A DNA stretch of 64,000 nt from Aestuariivirga litoralis (GCF_003234965.1 NZ_QKVK01000002.1:372001-436000); one strand, 5' to 3'; positions 25,645 to 33,600 are shown, counted from the first letter of the stretch. The notes: generated by a model not told the origin, from the letters alone. Program-made: numbers and translations.

Positions 25645-26448
25645 TCAATCCCAGCTGCGCATCCAAGAGGGATTGATGAGGCGCAGCTTGCGGCTGCCCA
25701 GCGCGGAGATCGCATCCATCTCCCCTTCCGTCAGCGTGAACTCCGCCGCGCGCAGGTTGGAGGCGGCGTTCTCGCGCTTGCGCGTCATCGGGATCGCCGC
25801 CACACCCTGCTGGATGATCCAGCGCAGCACCACCTCGGAGGCGGGCCGGCCATGGCGCGCTGCGATGTCCTGCACCACCTTCTCTTCCATGCAGCGGCCG
25901 CGCGCCAGCGGGCTGTAGGCGGTGAGCACCATGTTGAGCTCGCGTGCCGTGGCAAGCCAGGCCGACTGGTCGAGCAGCGGGTGGAATTCGATCTGGTTGC
26001 AGATGAGCTTGCCGCCGGCCAGCGCCTGCGCACGGCGCATGAGCCGCGGGCTGAAGTTGCTGACGCCCAGCTGCTTCGCCAGGCCGCGCTCGCCCTCACG
26101 CAAGAGGCGCTCGACCGGGCCGTCGATCTCGCCATCGGAGGGCGGCCAGTGGATCAGCAGCAGGTCCGGCACGGTGCCGAGATCATCGACCGAGCGCCGG
26201 ACCGAATCGGCAAAGCGGGCCTGGCAGAGATTGGACGGGTCGACCTTGGTGACGAGGAAGATTTCTTCCCGCGGCACGCCGGACGACACGAGGCCGCGGC
26301 CCACCTGCTTCTCGTTGCCATACATCTGGGCGGTGTCGACGTGGCGGAAGCCGGTTTCGAGCGCCATGGCCACGCAGCGTTCCGCCTCCGCCCCCGACAG
26401 CGGATAGGTGCCGAGGCCGATGGCGGGGATGCCGTTGAAGCGGTCCAT
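25645..26448 (-). CDS. Aldo/keto reductase
   Basis: 267-residue NADPH-dependent oxidoreductase. The catalytic tetrad is visible: Asp in RHVDTAQMYGNE with its Tyr, Lys in FLVTKV, and His in LLIHWP; a C-terminal IPMTRKRENAASNLRA segment binds the NADPH phosphate. CAGGAG precedes the ATG at 26448 at normal spacing. It forms a two-gene leftward unit with the BKACE gene. Related proteins include 2,5-diketogluconate reductase-like enzymes; the substrate is unknown. Confidence 0.88.
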   Translation of the reverse strand: MDRFNGIPAIGLGTYPLSGAEAERCVAMALETGFRHVDTAQMYGNEKQVGRGLVSSGVPREEIFLVTKVDPSNLCQARFADSVRRSVDDLGTVPDLLLIHWPPSDGEIDGPVERLLREGERGLAKQLGVSNFSPRLMRRAQALAGGKLICNQIEFHPLLDQSAWLATARELNMVLTAYSPLARGRCMEEKVVQDIAARHGRPASEVVLRWIIQQGVAAIPMTRKRENAASNLRAAEFTLTEGEMDAISALGSRKLRLINPSWMRSWD

Positions 26449-26489
26449 GCAAATCTCCTGGTGCTGACAATCTGGTAGAGCGCGGCGGT

Positions 26490-26515
26490 GGAACCGACAA
26501 GCGAGGAACAACGTT
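26490..26515 (+). promoter_or_regulatory. EcfG-type promoter upstream of AI-2E transporter
   Basis: GGAAC (26490-26494), 17-base spacer, CGTT (26512-26515): exact match to the alphaproteobacterial general-stress sigma factor consensus, about 70 bases before the transporter ATG. Confidence 0.8.
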
Positions 26516-26586
26516 CCGCGTGAGTAACCGGGTCCGGACGGCATCGATAAGACCCGTGGCGCCCCGACAATGTGAAGGAAACCGCC

Positions 26587-28383
26587 ATGCGGCCCCTGCC
26601 TGCCACGGTCTATCGCGAAAACAGCCTGGGGCCCGCGCCGGGCCAGGGGCTGGTCAACGGCCTCATCATCTTTCTCGCCATCTGCGCCATCCTTTATGCG
26701 GGTGCGGAAATCCTCATTCCGGTGGCGCTGGCCATCCTGCTGTCCATCCTGCTCGCCCCCGTCGTCACCGGGCTGCAGCGGCTGCGCCTGCCCAAGGCGC
26801 TGGCGGCCATCGTGACGGTGGTGATGGCGGCGCTGGTGGTGGCGGTGCTGGCGGGCTTCGTGGCCTCGGCCGTCACCAATCTGGCGGCCGACCTGCCCTC
26901 CTACCAGTCCAGCCTGCGGGAGAAGGCCCAGAACCTGAAATCAATGACCACCGGCGGCGGCACGCTGGAGCGGGCGGCGGGCGTGCTGGAGAGCCTGCGC
27001 AAGGAACTCGACCGGCCCGAACAGCCGCGTTCCGCCGCAACCGAGCCGGTGAAGCCGATCCCCGTCGAGATCCGCGAGGTCACCGGTCCCTTCACCTCGC
27101 TCGAGTCGATCCTGTCGCTGCTCATCCATCCGCTGACGCAGCTGGGCATCATCATCCTGATGCTCACCTTCTTCCTCATCTACCGCGAGGACTTGCGAAA
27201 CCGGCTGATCCGGCTGGCCGGCACCGGCGACATTCACCGCACCACCACAGCCATCGACGAGGCGGGCCGGCGCCTCAGCCGGCTCTTTGCAACACAGATG
27301 ACCATCAACGCCGCCACCGGCGCCTTCATCGGCACGGCCTTGTTCGTGATCGGCGTTCCGGGTGCGGCGCTGTGGGGCACGCTGACCATGATCCTGCGCT
27401 TCGTGCCCTATGTGGGCACGCTGCTGGCGGCCATCTTCCCCATCATCATCGCCGCCGCCGTGGGCGATGGCTGGACCCTGGCACTGGTCACGCTGGGCGT
27501 GGTGGTGGTGACGGAAACGATGGTGGGGCATGTGCTGGAGCCCTTGTTCTTCGGCCGCAGCACCGGCCTCTCCCCCGTTGCCGTGGTGGTCGCCGCCGCC
27601 TTCTGGACGGCGCTGTGGGGGCCGGTGGGGCTGGTGCTGTCCACGCCCATGACCATCGTGCTGCTGGTGGTGGGCCGCCACATCGAGGCGCTGCAGTTCC
27701 TCGAGGTCCTGCTCGGATCGAAGCCGGTGCTGACGCCGGACCATGCCTTCTATCAGCGCATGCTGGCCAACGACCCGGTGGAGGCCGCCGAAGGGGCCGA
27801 AACCTATGTCGAGGAGAAGGCGCTCGACAGGTATCTCGCCGAGGTGGCGGTGCCGGGCCTGGTGCTGGCCCAGAACGACAAGGCGCGCCAGGTGCTCACC
27901 GAGGACCGCGAAGTCACGGTGGTGAGTGCCTATTCCGAACTGCTGGAGGAGCTGTGGCCGGAGGGCGATGCCGCAGCCGATGCCGCTTCGCCCGTAGTCG
28001 TCATCGCCGGGCATGGCGCGCTGAACTTTGCCGCGGCCCTGTCGCTGTCGGCCTTCCTGCGTCTCAAGGGCGTGCCGCACCGCCTGCTGCCGCCCGATGC
28101 CGTGCAGCCGGGAAAATTTCCTGACGGGATGGCGGAGGGCGCCGCCATTGCCTGCCTGTGTTATCTCACCGCGCCTTCCGAGGCGCGCTATTCCTATGTC
28201 GAGAAGCGCATTGCACAGAGGATGCCGGGGGCGCGCATTCTCGGCGTCGCCTGGCGCGAGGTGGAGGATGCGCGCAGCATGCTGGCCCCCGAGCACGCGC
28301 TTGCCTTGCTGCCCTCCGCGGACCTTGCGCATGCCACGGAAACGCCTCGGTCCAGCCCCGAACTGACGGTTGCAACACGCTGA
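26587..28383 (+). CDS. AI-2E family transporter (PerM/YdiK-type) with long C-terminal domain
   Basis: 598-residue inner-membrane protein. About eight hydrophobic segments lie in residues 15-370, including a GAALWGTLTMILRFVPYVGTLLA block that matches the family core. Residues about 385-598 form a soluble domain without recognised motif, making it much longer than the typical 350-residue member. The family includes AI-2 exporters and Na+/H+ antiporters, so the cargo is uncertain. The ATG at 26587 is preferred over a GTG at 26572 because GAAGGAAA sits just upstream. An exact EcfG promoter precedes it, placing it in the stress regulon. Confidence 0.85.
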   Translation: MRPLPATVYRENSLGPAPGQGLVNGLIIFLAICAILYAGAEILIPVALAILLSILLAPVVTGLQRLRLPKALAAIVTVVMAALVVAVLAGFVASAVTNLAADLPSYQSSLREKAQNLKSMTTGGGTLERAAGVLESLRKELDRPEQPRSAATEPVKPIPVEIREVTGPFTSLESILSLLIHPLTQLGIIILMLTFFLIYREDLRNRLIRLAGTGDIHRTTTAIDEAGRRLSRLFATQMTINAATGAFIGTALFVIGVPGAALWGTLTMILRFVPYVGTLLAAIFPIIIAAAVGDGWTLALVTLGVVVVTETMVGHVLEPLFFGRSTGLSPVAVVVAAAFWTALWGPVGLVLSTPMTIVLLVVGRHIEALQFLEVLLGSKPVLTPDHAFYQRMLANDPVEAAEGAETYVEEKALDRYLAEVAVPGLVLAQNDKARQVLTEDREVTVVSAYSELLEELWPEGDAAADAASPVVVIAGHGALNFAAALSLSAFLRLKGVPHRLLPPDAVQPGKFPDGMAEGAAIACLCYLTAPSEARYSYVEKRIAQRMPGARILGVAWREVEDARSMLAPEHALALLPSADLAHATETPRSSPELTVATR

Positions 28384-28408
28384 ATCACAAGGGTTTTACC
28401 TGATGTTC

Positions 28409-28434
28409 GGAACCAGGTGGGTGGCTCTCCCGTT
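28409..28434 (+). promoter_or_regulatory. EcfG-type promoter upstream of csbD-like gene
   Basis: GGAAC (28409-28413), 17-base spacer, CGTT (28431-28434); exact consensus, about 60 bases before the CsbD ATG. Confidence 0.85.
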
Positions 28435-28493
28435 AGGTTGGCAGCGGTGCAGGATTGCACCACGCAATGTCAACCAACCCAGGAGAGTGTCGC

Positions 28494-28691
28494 ATGGACT
28501 GGGATCGCATCGAAGGTAACTGGAAGACGTTCAAGGGCCGCGCCAAGCAGCAGTGGGGCCGGCTGACGGATGACGACATCAACATGGTGGAAGGCCGCCG
28601 CGAGGAGCTCGAGGGCCGGCTGCAGCAGCAGTATGGCTATGCAAAAGACCGTGCACGGAGCGAAGTGGACAGCTGGCTGAACTCGCTCTGA
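28494..28691 (+). CDS. CsbD family stress protein
   Basis: 65-residue hydrophilic protein of the CsbD/YjbJ family, whose members accumulate under general stress; the biochemical role is not known. The family pattern MDWDRIEGNWKTFKGRAKQQWG and LTDDDINMVEGRREELEGRLQQQYG covers nearly the whole protein. AGGAGAG at 28481-28487 supports the ATG at 28494. An exact EcfG promoter lies upstream and a 57-residue gene follows 14 bases later. Confidence 0.93.
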   Translation: MDWDRIEGNWKTFKGRAKQQWGRLTDDDINMVEGRREELEGRLQQQYGYAKDRARSEVDSWLNSL

Positions 28692-28705
28692 GCAGGGGAA
28701 CGGCC

Positions 28706-28879
28706 ATGAAAAGCCTCATCGCGGTGACGGTGCTGACCATCAGCCAGTTCACGGCCTTTCCCTTCCTCGCCATCGTCGCGGCCAATACGGCGCGCCACAG
28801 CGAGGCCCGGAGTGTCGATCCGGCCAACATGACCGTCGTCTACAAGACCGAGGACGGCCGCCGCTTCGAAACCATGTAA
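28706..28879 (+). CDS. Small 57-residue exported or membrane protein
   Basis: Short open frame MKSLIAVTVLTISQFTAFPF... of 57 residues. Residues 1-27 are hydrophobic with an N-terminal lysine, consistent with a signal peptide or single membrane anchor. The polar rest ends VVYKTEDGRRFETM. AGGGGAA lies about 8 bases before the ATG. It follows the CsbD gene by 14 bases and is closed by a strong terminator, so it is probably the second gene of an EcfG-driven operon. No family recognised. Confidence 0.65.
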   Translation: MKSLIAVTVLTISQFTAFPFLAIVAANTARHSEARSVDPANMTVVYKTEDGRRFETM

Positions 28880-28899
28880 CCGTCTCGCCACAAAAGGAA

Positions 28900-28927
28900 G
28901 GGCCCGGCATTGCGCCGGGCCCTTTTT
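28900..28927. terminator. Rho-independent terminator
   Basis: GGGCCCGGC stem, ATTGC loop, GCCGGGCCC stem, then TTTTT. It closes the csbD unit and, read the other way (AAAAGG... before the stem), may also serve the convergent ecfG transcript. Confidence 0.85.
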
Positions 28928-28938
28928 GATGGGTCTGA

Positions 28939-29490
28939 TCAGCCGTGGCCGGTCTTGGGCATCAGCGCCGCCTTGACCTCGGGCTCGGGGCCGAATTCGG
29001 AGGCTTCGTTGAGGTGCAGCAACTCGCCCAAACGGGCGCGGGCGCGGTTGACGCGGCTCTTGATCGTGCCCACCGCCACGCCGCAGATCACCGCCGCCTC
29101 CTCGTAGGACATGTCGCTGGCGCTGACGAGGAGCAGGGCTTCGCGCTGGTCGACCGGCAGCTGGCCGAGGGCCTGCTGCATGTCGGTCAGGTCCATGTGG
29201 CCGTCCTGTTCCGGGTGGACGCCGACATTGGCCGCGATGATGCCGTCGGCATCCTCCACCTCGCGCTTGCGCTTGCGGAACACCGTGTAGAACTCGTTGC
29301 GCAGGATGGTGAAGAGCCAGGCCTTCAGCTTGGTGCCGGGTTCGAAGCTCTCGCGGTTGGCCCAGGCCTTGAGCAGCGTCTCCTGCACCAGGTCATCGGC
29401 GCGGTCCACCTTGCCGGTGAGCGAGATGGCGAAGGCGCGCAGCGGCGGGATGAAGCCGATCAGGTCATTCCTGAACTGGTGATCGCTCAT
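28939..29490 (-). CDS. ecfG: General stress response ECF sigma factor EcfG
   Basis: 183-residue ECF15-type sigma factor. Region 2 (residues about 12-80) carries DDLVQETLLKAW and a KLKAWLFTILRNEFY segment; region 4 (about 105-160) has LPVDQREALLLV and the helix-turn-helix SYEEAAVICGVAVGTIKSRVNRARARL. It directs transcription from GGAAC-N16/17-CGTT promoters, eight of which I find in this window. It is downstream of nepR on the same strand (40-base gap) and divergent from phyR, the standard arrangement. Sequestered by NepR until PhyR is phosphorylated. Confidence 0.96.
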   Translation of the reverse strand: MSDHQFRNDLIGFIPPLRAFAISLTGKVDRADDLVQETLLKAWANRESFEPGTKLKAWLFTILRNEFYTVFRKRKREVEDADGIIAANVGVHPEQDGHMDLTDMQQALGQLPVDQREALLLVSASDMSYEEAAVICGVAVGTIKSRVNRARARLGELLHLNEASEFGPEPEVKAALMPKTGHG

Positions 29491-29530
29491 GACCGGGCCA
29501 CCATGCGGCTAAACTTCAGGTTGTCGCTCT

Positions 29531-29704
29531 TCACTCTGGCTTACCGCCGCCGGCCTTGTCGAGGTCGGCCAGGAGATCGAGAAAGCGCTGCGGAACCTCC
29601 TGCCGGGCAATGTCGTCGTAATAGGCCTTGAGCTTGCTGCTCACCGCCTCCTTGACCACCTGATGTCCGGAGGCCTTGTTTTTCTTGCCCGACGTATCGT
29701 TCAT
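29531..29704 (-). CDS. nepR: Anti-sigma factor NepR
   Basis: 57-residue anti-sigma factor that binds EcfG, and is itself captured by phosphorylated PhyR. The core SSKLKAYYDDIARQEVPQRF followed by LDLLADLDKA matches the NepR two-helix domain; the N-terminus MNDTSGKKNK is the usual disordered basic arm. It is encoded directly upstream of ecfG. The frame was found by translating the strand opposite phyR; an overlapping frame at 29541-29759 is a shadow of it. Confidence 0.92.
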   Translation of the reverse strand: MNDTSGKKNKASGHQVVKEAVSSKLKAYYDDIARQEVPQRFLDLLADLDKAGGGKPE

Positions 29705-29757
29705 GTTCCGAATTTCGCCCGTCCAACCCGCTGCATAGCGGCGGTTCAGTCCTGCAC

Positions 29758-29782
29758 AATGCGTGAAACCGCAGTTTGTTCC
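29758..29782 (-). promoter_or_regulatory. Near-consensus EcfG promoter for nepR-ecfG
   Basis: Read leftward: GGAAC (29782-29778), 16-base spacer, CATT (29761-29758), one base off CGTT. It lies about 54 bases before the nepR ATG and would give autoregulation, as known in other alphaproteobacteria. Confidence 0.6.
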
Positions 29783-29801
29783 AAAGAATTCTGCTAGGCT
29801 G

Positions 29802-29826
29802 GGAACCGCAGGCCGGGGCGCGCGTT
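29802..29826 (+). promoter_or_regulatory. EcfG-type promoter upstream of phyR
   Basis: GGAAC (29802-29806), 16-base spacer, CGTT (29823-29826); exact consensus, about 58 bases before the phyR ATG. Confidence 0.85.
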
Positions 29827-29884
29827 AACGCACCTGACGATCACCGAGGGAGGGCCGTGGCGTCACGCCATGCCGTATGTCTGA

Positions 29885-30679
29885 ATGACTCTGTCCGCTA
29901 CCGTTGCACCCCATCTTCCCTATCTCCGCCGCTATGCCCGTGCACTGACAGGTGCACAGTCCAGCGGCGACACCTACGTGGCGGCCGTGCTCGAGGCACT
30001 GATCGCCGATCCGGGCCTGATCGGCGCCGCCAGCACGCCGCGCATCGCCCTCTACAGGACGCTGTGCAAGCTGTGGGGTTCCATCCCCGTCAACGGCCAG
30101 CCGGAGGGCGGCCAGCCGGCCTGGGAGACGACCGTCCAGGGCCGGCTTTCCAACATCCCGGGCCCGGCCCGCCAGGTCTTCCTGCTCTCCGCCGTCGAGG
30201 GCTTCGAGCGCCGCGAGATCGCGGAAATCCTGCAGCGCCCGGATGCCGACGTCGAGCGCCTGTTCGACGAGGCCAACCGGCAGATCTCCGAGATGATCGC
30301 CAGCGACATCCTGATCATCGAGGACGAACCGCTGATCGCGCTCGACATCGAGGACACCATCACCTCGCTCGGCCACCGCTCCGTCGGCATTGCCCGGACC
30401 CACAAGGAGGCGGTGAAGCTTGCCCGCGAGAAGCGGCCGCAGCTCGTTCTCTCCGACATCCAGCTCGCCGACGGCAGCTCCGGCATCGACGCGGTGAACG
30501 ACATCCTCGGCGCGTTCGACGTGCCGGTGATCTTCATCACCGCCTTCCCCGAGCGCCTGCTCACCGGCGAAAGGCCGGAGCCCGCCTTCCTCATCACCAA
30601 GCCCTTCTCGCCCGAGATGGTGAAGGCGCTGATCGCCCAGGCCCTGTTCTTCGACCTGCGCTCCCGCAAGGCGGCGTAA
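29885..30679 (+). CDS. phyR: Anti-anti-sigma response regulator PhyR
   Basis: 264 residues: an N-terminal sigma-like domain (about 1-135) that mimics EcfG and a C-terminal receiver domain (about 142-258). The receiver has the acidic pair Glu146/Asp147, phosphoacceptor Asp191 in LSDIQLADG and a conserved Lys in the ITKPFSPE segment. Phosphorylated PhyR binds NepR and frees EcfG. It is divergent from nepR-ecfG, with an exact EcfG promoter upstream. No cognate HWE/HisKA2 kinase (PhyK) is visible in the window, so its input kinase is encoded elsewhere. Confidence 0.96.
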   Translation: MTLSATVAPHLPYLRRYARALTGAQSSGDTYVAAVLEALIADPGLIGAASTPRIALYRTLCKLWGSIPVNGQPEGGQPAWETTVQGRLSNIPGPARQVFLLSAVEGFERREIAEILQRPDADVERLFDEANRQISEMIASDILIIEDEPLIALDIEDTITSLGHRSVGIARTHKEAVKLAREKRPQLVLSDIQLADGSSGIDAVNDILGAFDVPVIFITAFPERLLTGERPEPAFLITKPFSPEMVKALIAQALFFDLRSRKAA

Positions 30680-30742
30680 CGCGCCCACGGGGCCGGCAGC
30701 GGGCCGGCCCCCGCCCTTGCATGCCGGGAGCCTGCATCCGAC

Positions 30743-31669
30743 ATGACGCCCATGGACAACCGGACCACCGCCATCGTGGTGAACCGCCACGCCGGCACCG
30801 TGCGCAGCATGGGGACGGAAGCGGTGCAGGCACTCATCGCCGATGCCTTCCCGGAGGCGCAGGTCAGCCTGCTCGATGGCAGCGACATCGAGGCGCATGT
30901 CCGCTCGCTGCTGGGCGGCGGCGCCATCGACCGCCTGATCGTCGGCGGCGGTGACGGCACGCTGGCCAGTGCCGCGGGGCTGGTGGCGGGCAGCAGCGTC
31001 GCCCTCGGCATCCTGCCGCTCGGCACCATGAACCTGATCGCGCAGACAGTGGGCATGGAGGCCAGCCTGGGCGCCGCACTGGCGCAGCTGCGCGATGCGC
31101 AGGCACAGCCCGTCGATGCCGGGCGCGCCAATGGCAGGCTGTTCCTGCACCATGTGTCGTTCGGCCTGCAGCCGCGCATGGTGCGCATCCGCGAGCGGCT
31201 GGGCTACAGCTCGCGCCTCACCAAGATGCTGGCGGCGGCCCGCGCCACGCTGGCGGTGCTGGTGAACCCGCGGTCGCTGCGCCTCGGCCTCACCATCGAC
31301 GGCCAGCTCGCAGAGATCCGGACGCCGGGGCTCATCGTCAGCAACAACCTCTATGAGAACGCCAGAATGCTGAAGCAGGCCAGGCTCGACGAGGGCGTGC
31401 TCGGCATCTATGCGCTGAGCCCCATGCCGCTCATTGCCTATCTGCGGCTGGCAATCGACGTGCTGCGCGGACGCTGGCAGGACAACGTGAACGTCCAGGA
31501 GCAGCGCGGCCGCCGGGTCGGCCTGGTGCGGCACCGCCGCCTGCGGCGCGACAGCCGCTCGATCCAGGCCACCGTCGACGGCGAACTCGCGCTGCTGGAC
31601 CTGCCGCTGCAAATTGAAAGCGAGCCCGGCGCACTGCGCCTGCTCATCCCGTCCGCAACGTCCGCCTGA
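30743..31669 (+). CDS. Diacylglycerol kinase-family lipid kinase
   Basis: 308-residue protein of the DagK/YegS/sphingosine kinase-like family. The nucleotide-binding motif GGGDGTLASAA lies near residues 73-83 and the second signature LGILPLGTMNLIAQ near 93-106. It would phosphorylate diacylglycerol or another lipid at the inner face of the membrane. The ATG at 30743 is used; one at 30752 is also possible. It lies downstream of phyR with a GC-rich hairpin (about 30689-30711) between them, so co-transcription is uncertain. Confidence 0.87.
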   Translation: MTPMDNRTTAIVVNRHAGTVRSMGTEAVQALIADAFPEAQVSLLDGSDIEAHVRSLLGGGAIDRLIVGGGDGTLASAAGLVAGSSVALGILPLGTMNLIAQTVGMEASLGAALAQLRDAQAQPVDAGRANGRLFLHHVSFGLQPRMVRIRERLGYSSRLTKMLAAARATLAVLVNPRSLRLGLTIDGQLAEIRTPGLIVSNNLYENARMLKQARLDEGVLGIYALSPMPLIAYLRLAIDVLRGRWQDNVNVQEQRGRRVGLVRHRRLRRDSRSIQATVDGELALLDLPLQIESEPGALRLLIPSATSA

Positions 31670-31684
31670 AGTCGCAAGACATGC

Positions 31685-31710
31685 GGAACCTCATGGTCGA
31701 ACCGGGCGTT
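31685..31710 (+). promoter_or_regulatory. EcfG-type promoter upstream of Thr/Pro-rich membrane protein
   Basis: GGAAC (31685-31689), 17-base spacer, CGTT (31707-31710); exact consensus, 52 bases before the ATG at 31762. It makes the in-frame ATG at 31681 impossible as start for this transcript. Confidence 0.82.
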
Positions 31711-31761
31711 TGGCTGCCATCGCACGCACACGGGCGTGCTGCCCAACGATCGGAGACTGCA

Positions 31762-32118
31762 ATGGCAGACAATATCGAGAACCATTACCATCAGAGGCCT
31801 CAGCGATCGGAATCTTCGGCAACCGGCTGGGTGCTGGGCGTCATCGTCGCCCTGCTCGCCATCCTTGCCCTTTGGTATTACGGCACGCACCGCGATGTCG
31901 TTTCGACCACCAACACCACCACCACGGTAACCACCGAGCCTCCGGCCGCCACGACGCCCGTGGCCCCGGCGCCCGAAGCACCGGCCACCACCACCCCCGA
32001 GGCGCCCGCCAACGGAACCACCGGAACGACGACCGGGACGACGGGCAGCAACAACGGCACCACCGAAACCGCCCCGGCCCCTGCGCCGGCACCGGCGCCG
32101 GCGCCTGCCAATCCGTAG
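31762..32118 (+). CDS. Single-pass membrane protein with Thr/Pro/Ala-rich tail
   Basis: 118 residues: a short polar N-terminus, one transmembrane helix (GWVLGVIVALLAILALWYYG, about 22-41), then a low-complexity tail rich in Thr, Pro, Ala and Asn that ends in an (AP)n run. The tail probably sits in the periplasm. CGGAG precedes the ATG. The protein has the same layout as the one at 44339-44815. The EcfG promoter and downstream terminator make it a single-gene stress unit. No known function. Confidence 0.78.
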   Translation: MADNIENHYHQRPQRSESSATGWVLGVIVALLAILALWYYGTHRDVVSTTNTTTTVTTEPPAATTPVAPAPEAPATTTPEAPANGTTGTTTGTTGSNNGTTETAPAPAPAPAPAPANP

Positions 32119-32136
32119 CGCTGCCTGACGCGCGAA

Positions 32137-32169
32137 AGCCCGGCCCGGGTTGAACGGGCCGGGCTTTTT
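32137..32169. terminator. Rho-independent terminator
   Basis: AGCCCGGCCCG stem, short loop GGTTGAA, CGGGCCGGGCT stem and TTTT; closes the Thr/Pro-rich gene and may also work for the convergent Crp-family gene. Confidence 0.85.
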
Positions 32170-32182
32170 CCTGCGCGCCGCC

Positions 32183-32929
32183 TCACGCTTCGGGGTAGAC
32201 GCCCTTCAGCACGGCGTGAAAGTGCTGCTTCACCACCTCGTGGCAGCTGCAGGCGCGGGCGCGCAACTGGTCCTCGTTCTTGACCACCAGATGGCCGCGG
32301 CGCACCGCCAGGGTGCCGTCACGCTTGAAGGTGCCGATGACACGGCTGATGTAGCTCCGGCCCACGCCCAGCATGGCGGCGAGCCGTTCTTGCGTAAGCG
32401 GCACCTCCTTCGAGCCCGACCGCTCGATGGCAGCCCCGATCCACTTGGCGGTGCGCTGCTCGATCGAGTGCGCGGCGTTGCAGGCAGCGGTCTGGAACAT
32501 CTGTGCCACCAGGCAATCGGCATAGCGCGAGAACAGGCTGTCGATGGCGCGCGAACGCGACTTGCATTCATCGAGCACGCTGACGGGGATGGACAGAAGG
32601 TCGCCGCCGGTCTGGATCGCAATGCGTGCGAAGGCCGGCAGGTTGCCCTGGCTGACGATGCCGCCAACCGCCCCTTCGCGCCCCACCAGCAGGGCTTCCA
32701 CGGCGCTGCTGTCGTCGGTCGAGACGAGGAAGGAGACAAGCGTGCGGTGACAGGGAAAATAGACCGTCTGCACGTTCTGCCCAGGATCGTAGAGAACGGT
32801 GTTGGAGGCACCCTGCAGGGCCCGCAGGTGCGGCCGCAGCATGTCAAGGTCGGGGCCGCGCAGCGCCAGCAGCAGGTTGTTCCCCGACAGCAGCGTGTCG
32901 ATCAGCGTGGACGTTTCATAATGCGCCAT
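32183..32929 (-). CDS. Crp/Fnr-family transcriptional regulator
   Basis: 248 residues: an N-terminal cyclic-nucleotide-binding-like beta-roll (about 20-140) and a C-terminal winged helix with the recognition region LTQERLAAMLGVGRSYISRVIGTFKRDG (about 178-205). No Fnr-type cysteine cluster is seen at the N-terminus, so it is unlikely to be an oxygen-sensing Fe-S form. The tail contains CSCHEVVKQHFH. It is convergent with the stress membrane protein and divergent from a single-domain response regulator. Signal unknown. Confidence 0.88.
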   Translation of the reverse strand: MAHYETSTLIDTLLSGNNLLLALRGPDLDMLRPHLRALQGASNTVLYDPGQNVQTVYFPCHRTLVSFLVSTDDSSAVEALLVGREGAVGGIVSQGNLPAFARIAIQTGGDLLSIPVSVLDECKSRSRAIDSLFSRYADCLVAQMFQTAACNAAHSIEQRTAKWIGAAIERSGSKEVPLTQERLAAMLGVGRSYISRVIGTFKRDGTLAVRRGHLVVKNEDQLRARACSCHEVVKQHFHAVLKGVYPEA

Positions 32930-33061
32930 GAATGGTCACTTCTGCACAGACAAACCTGTGTGATTCCGCTATCACTCAACACCCGGACCGGATGGCGGAA
33001 GCGCTGGGCGGGTTGCCTCCCCTGCAGGCCATTGGCTGCAGACTCCCGGATATCGGAATTT

Positions 33062-33086
33062 GGAACGCTCATGCCGGGCAATTGTT
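33062..33086 (+). promoter_or_regulatory. Near-consensus EcfG promoter before response regulator
   Basis: GGAAC (33062-33066), 16-base spacer, TGTT (33083-33086), one base off CGTT; 40 bases before the ATG at 33126. Confidence 0.5.
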
Positions 33087-33125
33087 CCAGACCTGCTCCA
33101 CGCCCGCCCCTTCAGAAAGTCAGCC

Positions 33126-33560
33126 ATGGAAAAACGCCTCCGCTCGGCCCGCGTCGAGTTGCTCGACCAGTGCCTCGTCGTCGAGGATGATTCGATCATC
33201 CGGCTGGACCTCGAGCAGACGCTGAAGGGCTTCGGCCTGAAGCACGTGCATGGCGCCTCGACGCTGGAGGCCGCGGCGGAGATCATTTCATCCTCGCCGA
33301 TCCGCTTCGCGGTTCTCGACTACAACATTGGCCCTTCGAACACGGTTGCCATGGCGGAGGCGCTGGTCGCCAGCGGCGTGCCGGCCTTGTTCCTCACCGC
33401 CTACGGCACCTCGGTCGAACTGCCTGAAAGCCTGTCCCGCATGCAGGTGCTGGCGAAGCCGTTCTCGTCCGAGCTCCTTGCCGAGGCGATGCTGAAGGAA
33501 CTCGGCAGGCTGTCGCCCCCTGCCGAACCCGATGTTTGCGACGGCGGCTGTTGCGTCTAG
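33126..33560 (+). CDS. Single-domain response regulator
   Basis: 144-residue receiver domain without output domain. Acidic pocket Glu20-Asp21-Asp22, phosphoacceptor Asp65 in VLDYNIG, a Thr in FLTAYG (about 91) and Lys111 in VLAKPF are present. An alternative start at 33060 adds a poorly conserved N-terminus. Single-domain regulators of this kind (SdrG/MrrA type) feed phosphate into the PhyR pathway in other alphaproteobacteria; here the classic FATGY segment is FLTAYG, so the match is loose. A near-consensus EcfG promoter precedes it. Confidence 0.85.
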   Translation: MEKRLRSARVELLDQCLVVEDDSIIRLDLEQTLKGFGLKHVHGASTLEAAAEIISSSPIRFAVLDYNIGPSNTVAMAEALVASGVPALFLTAYGTSVELPESLSRMQVLAKPFSSELLAEAMLKELGRLSPPAEPDVCDGGCCV

Positions 33561-33600
33561 TCTTGACTGGCGGCTCGCGTTGAGTCGCCGGGGACCTTCC

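Noticed and set aside
26495-26520. Leftward EcfG promoter for the aldo/keto reductase
   Set aside because: GGAAC-N17-GGTT is one off and lies within the exact rightward promoter; the palindromic ACGTT overlap explains it.
29541-29759. 72-codon leftward frame between ecfG and phyR
   Set aside because: Out-of-phase shadow of nepR, whose own frame (29531-29704) matches the anti-sigma factor.
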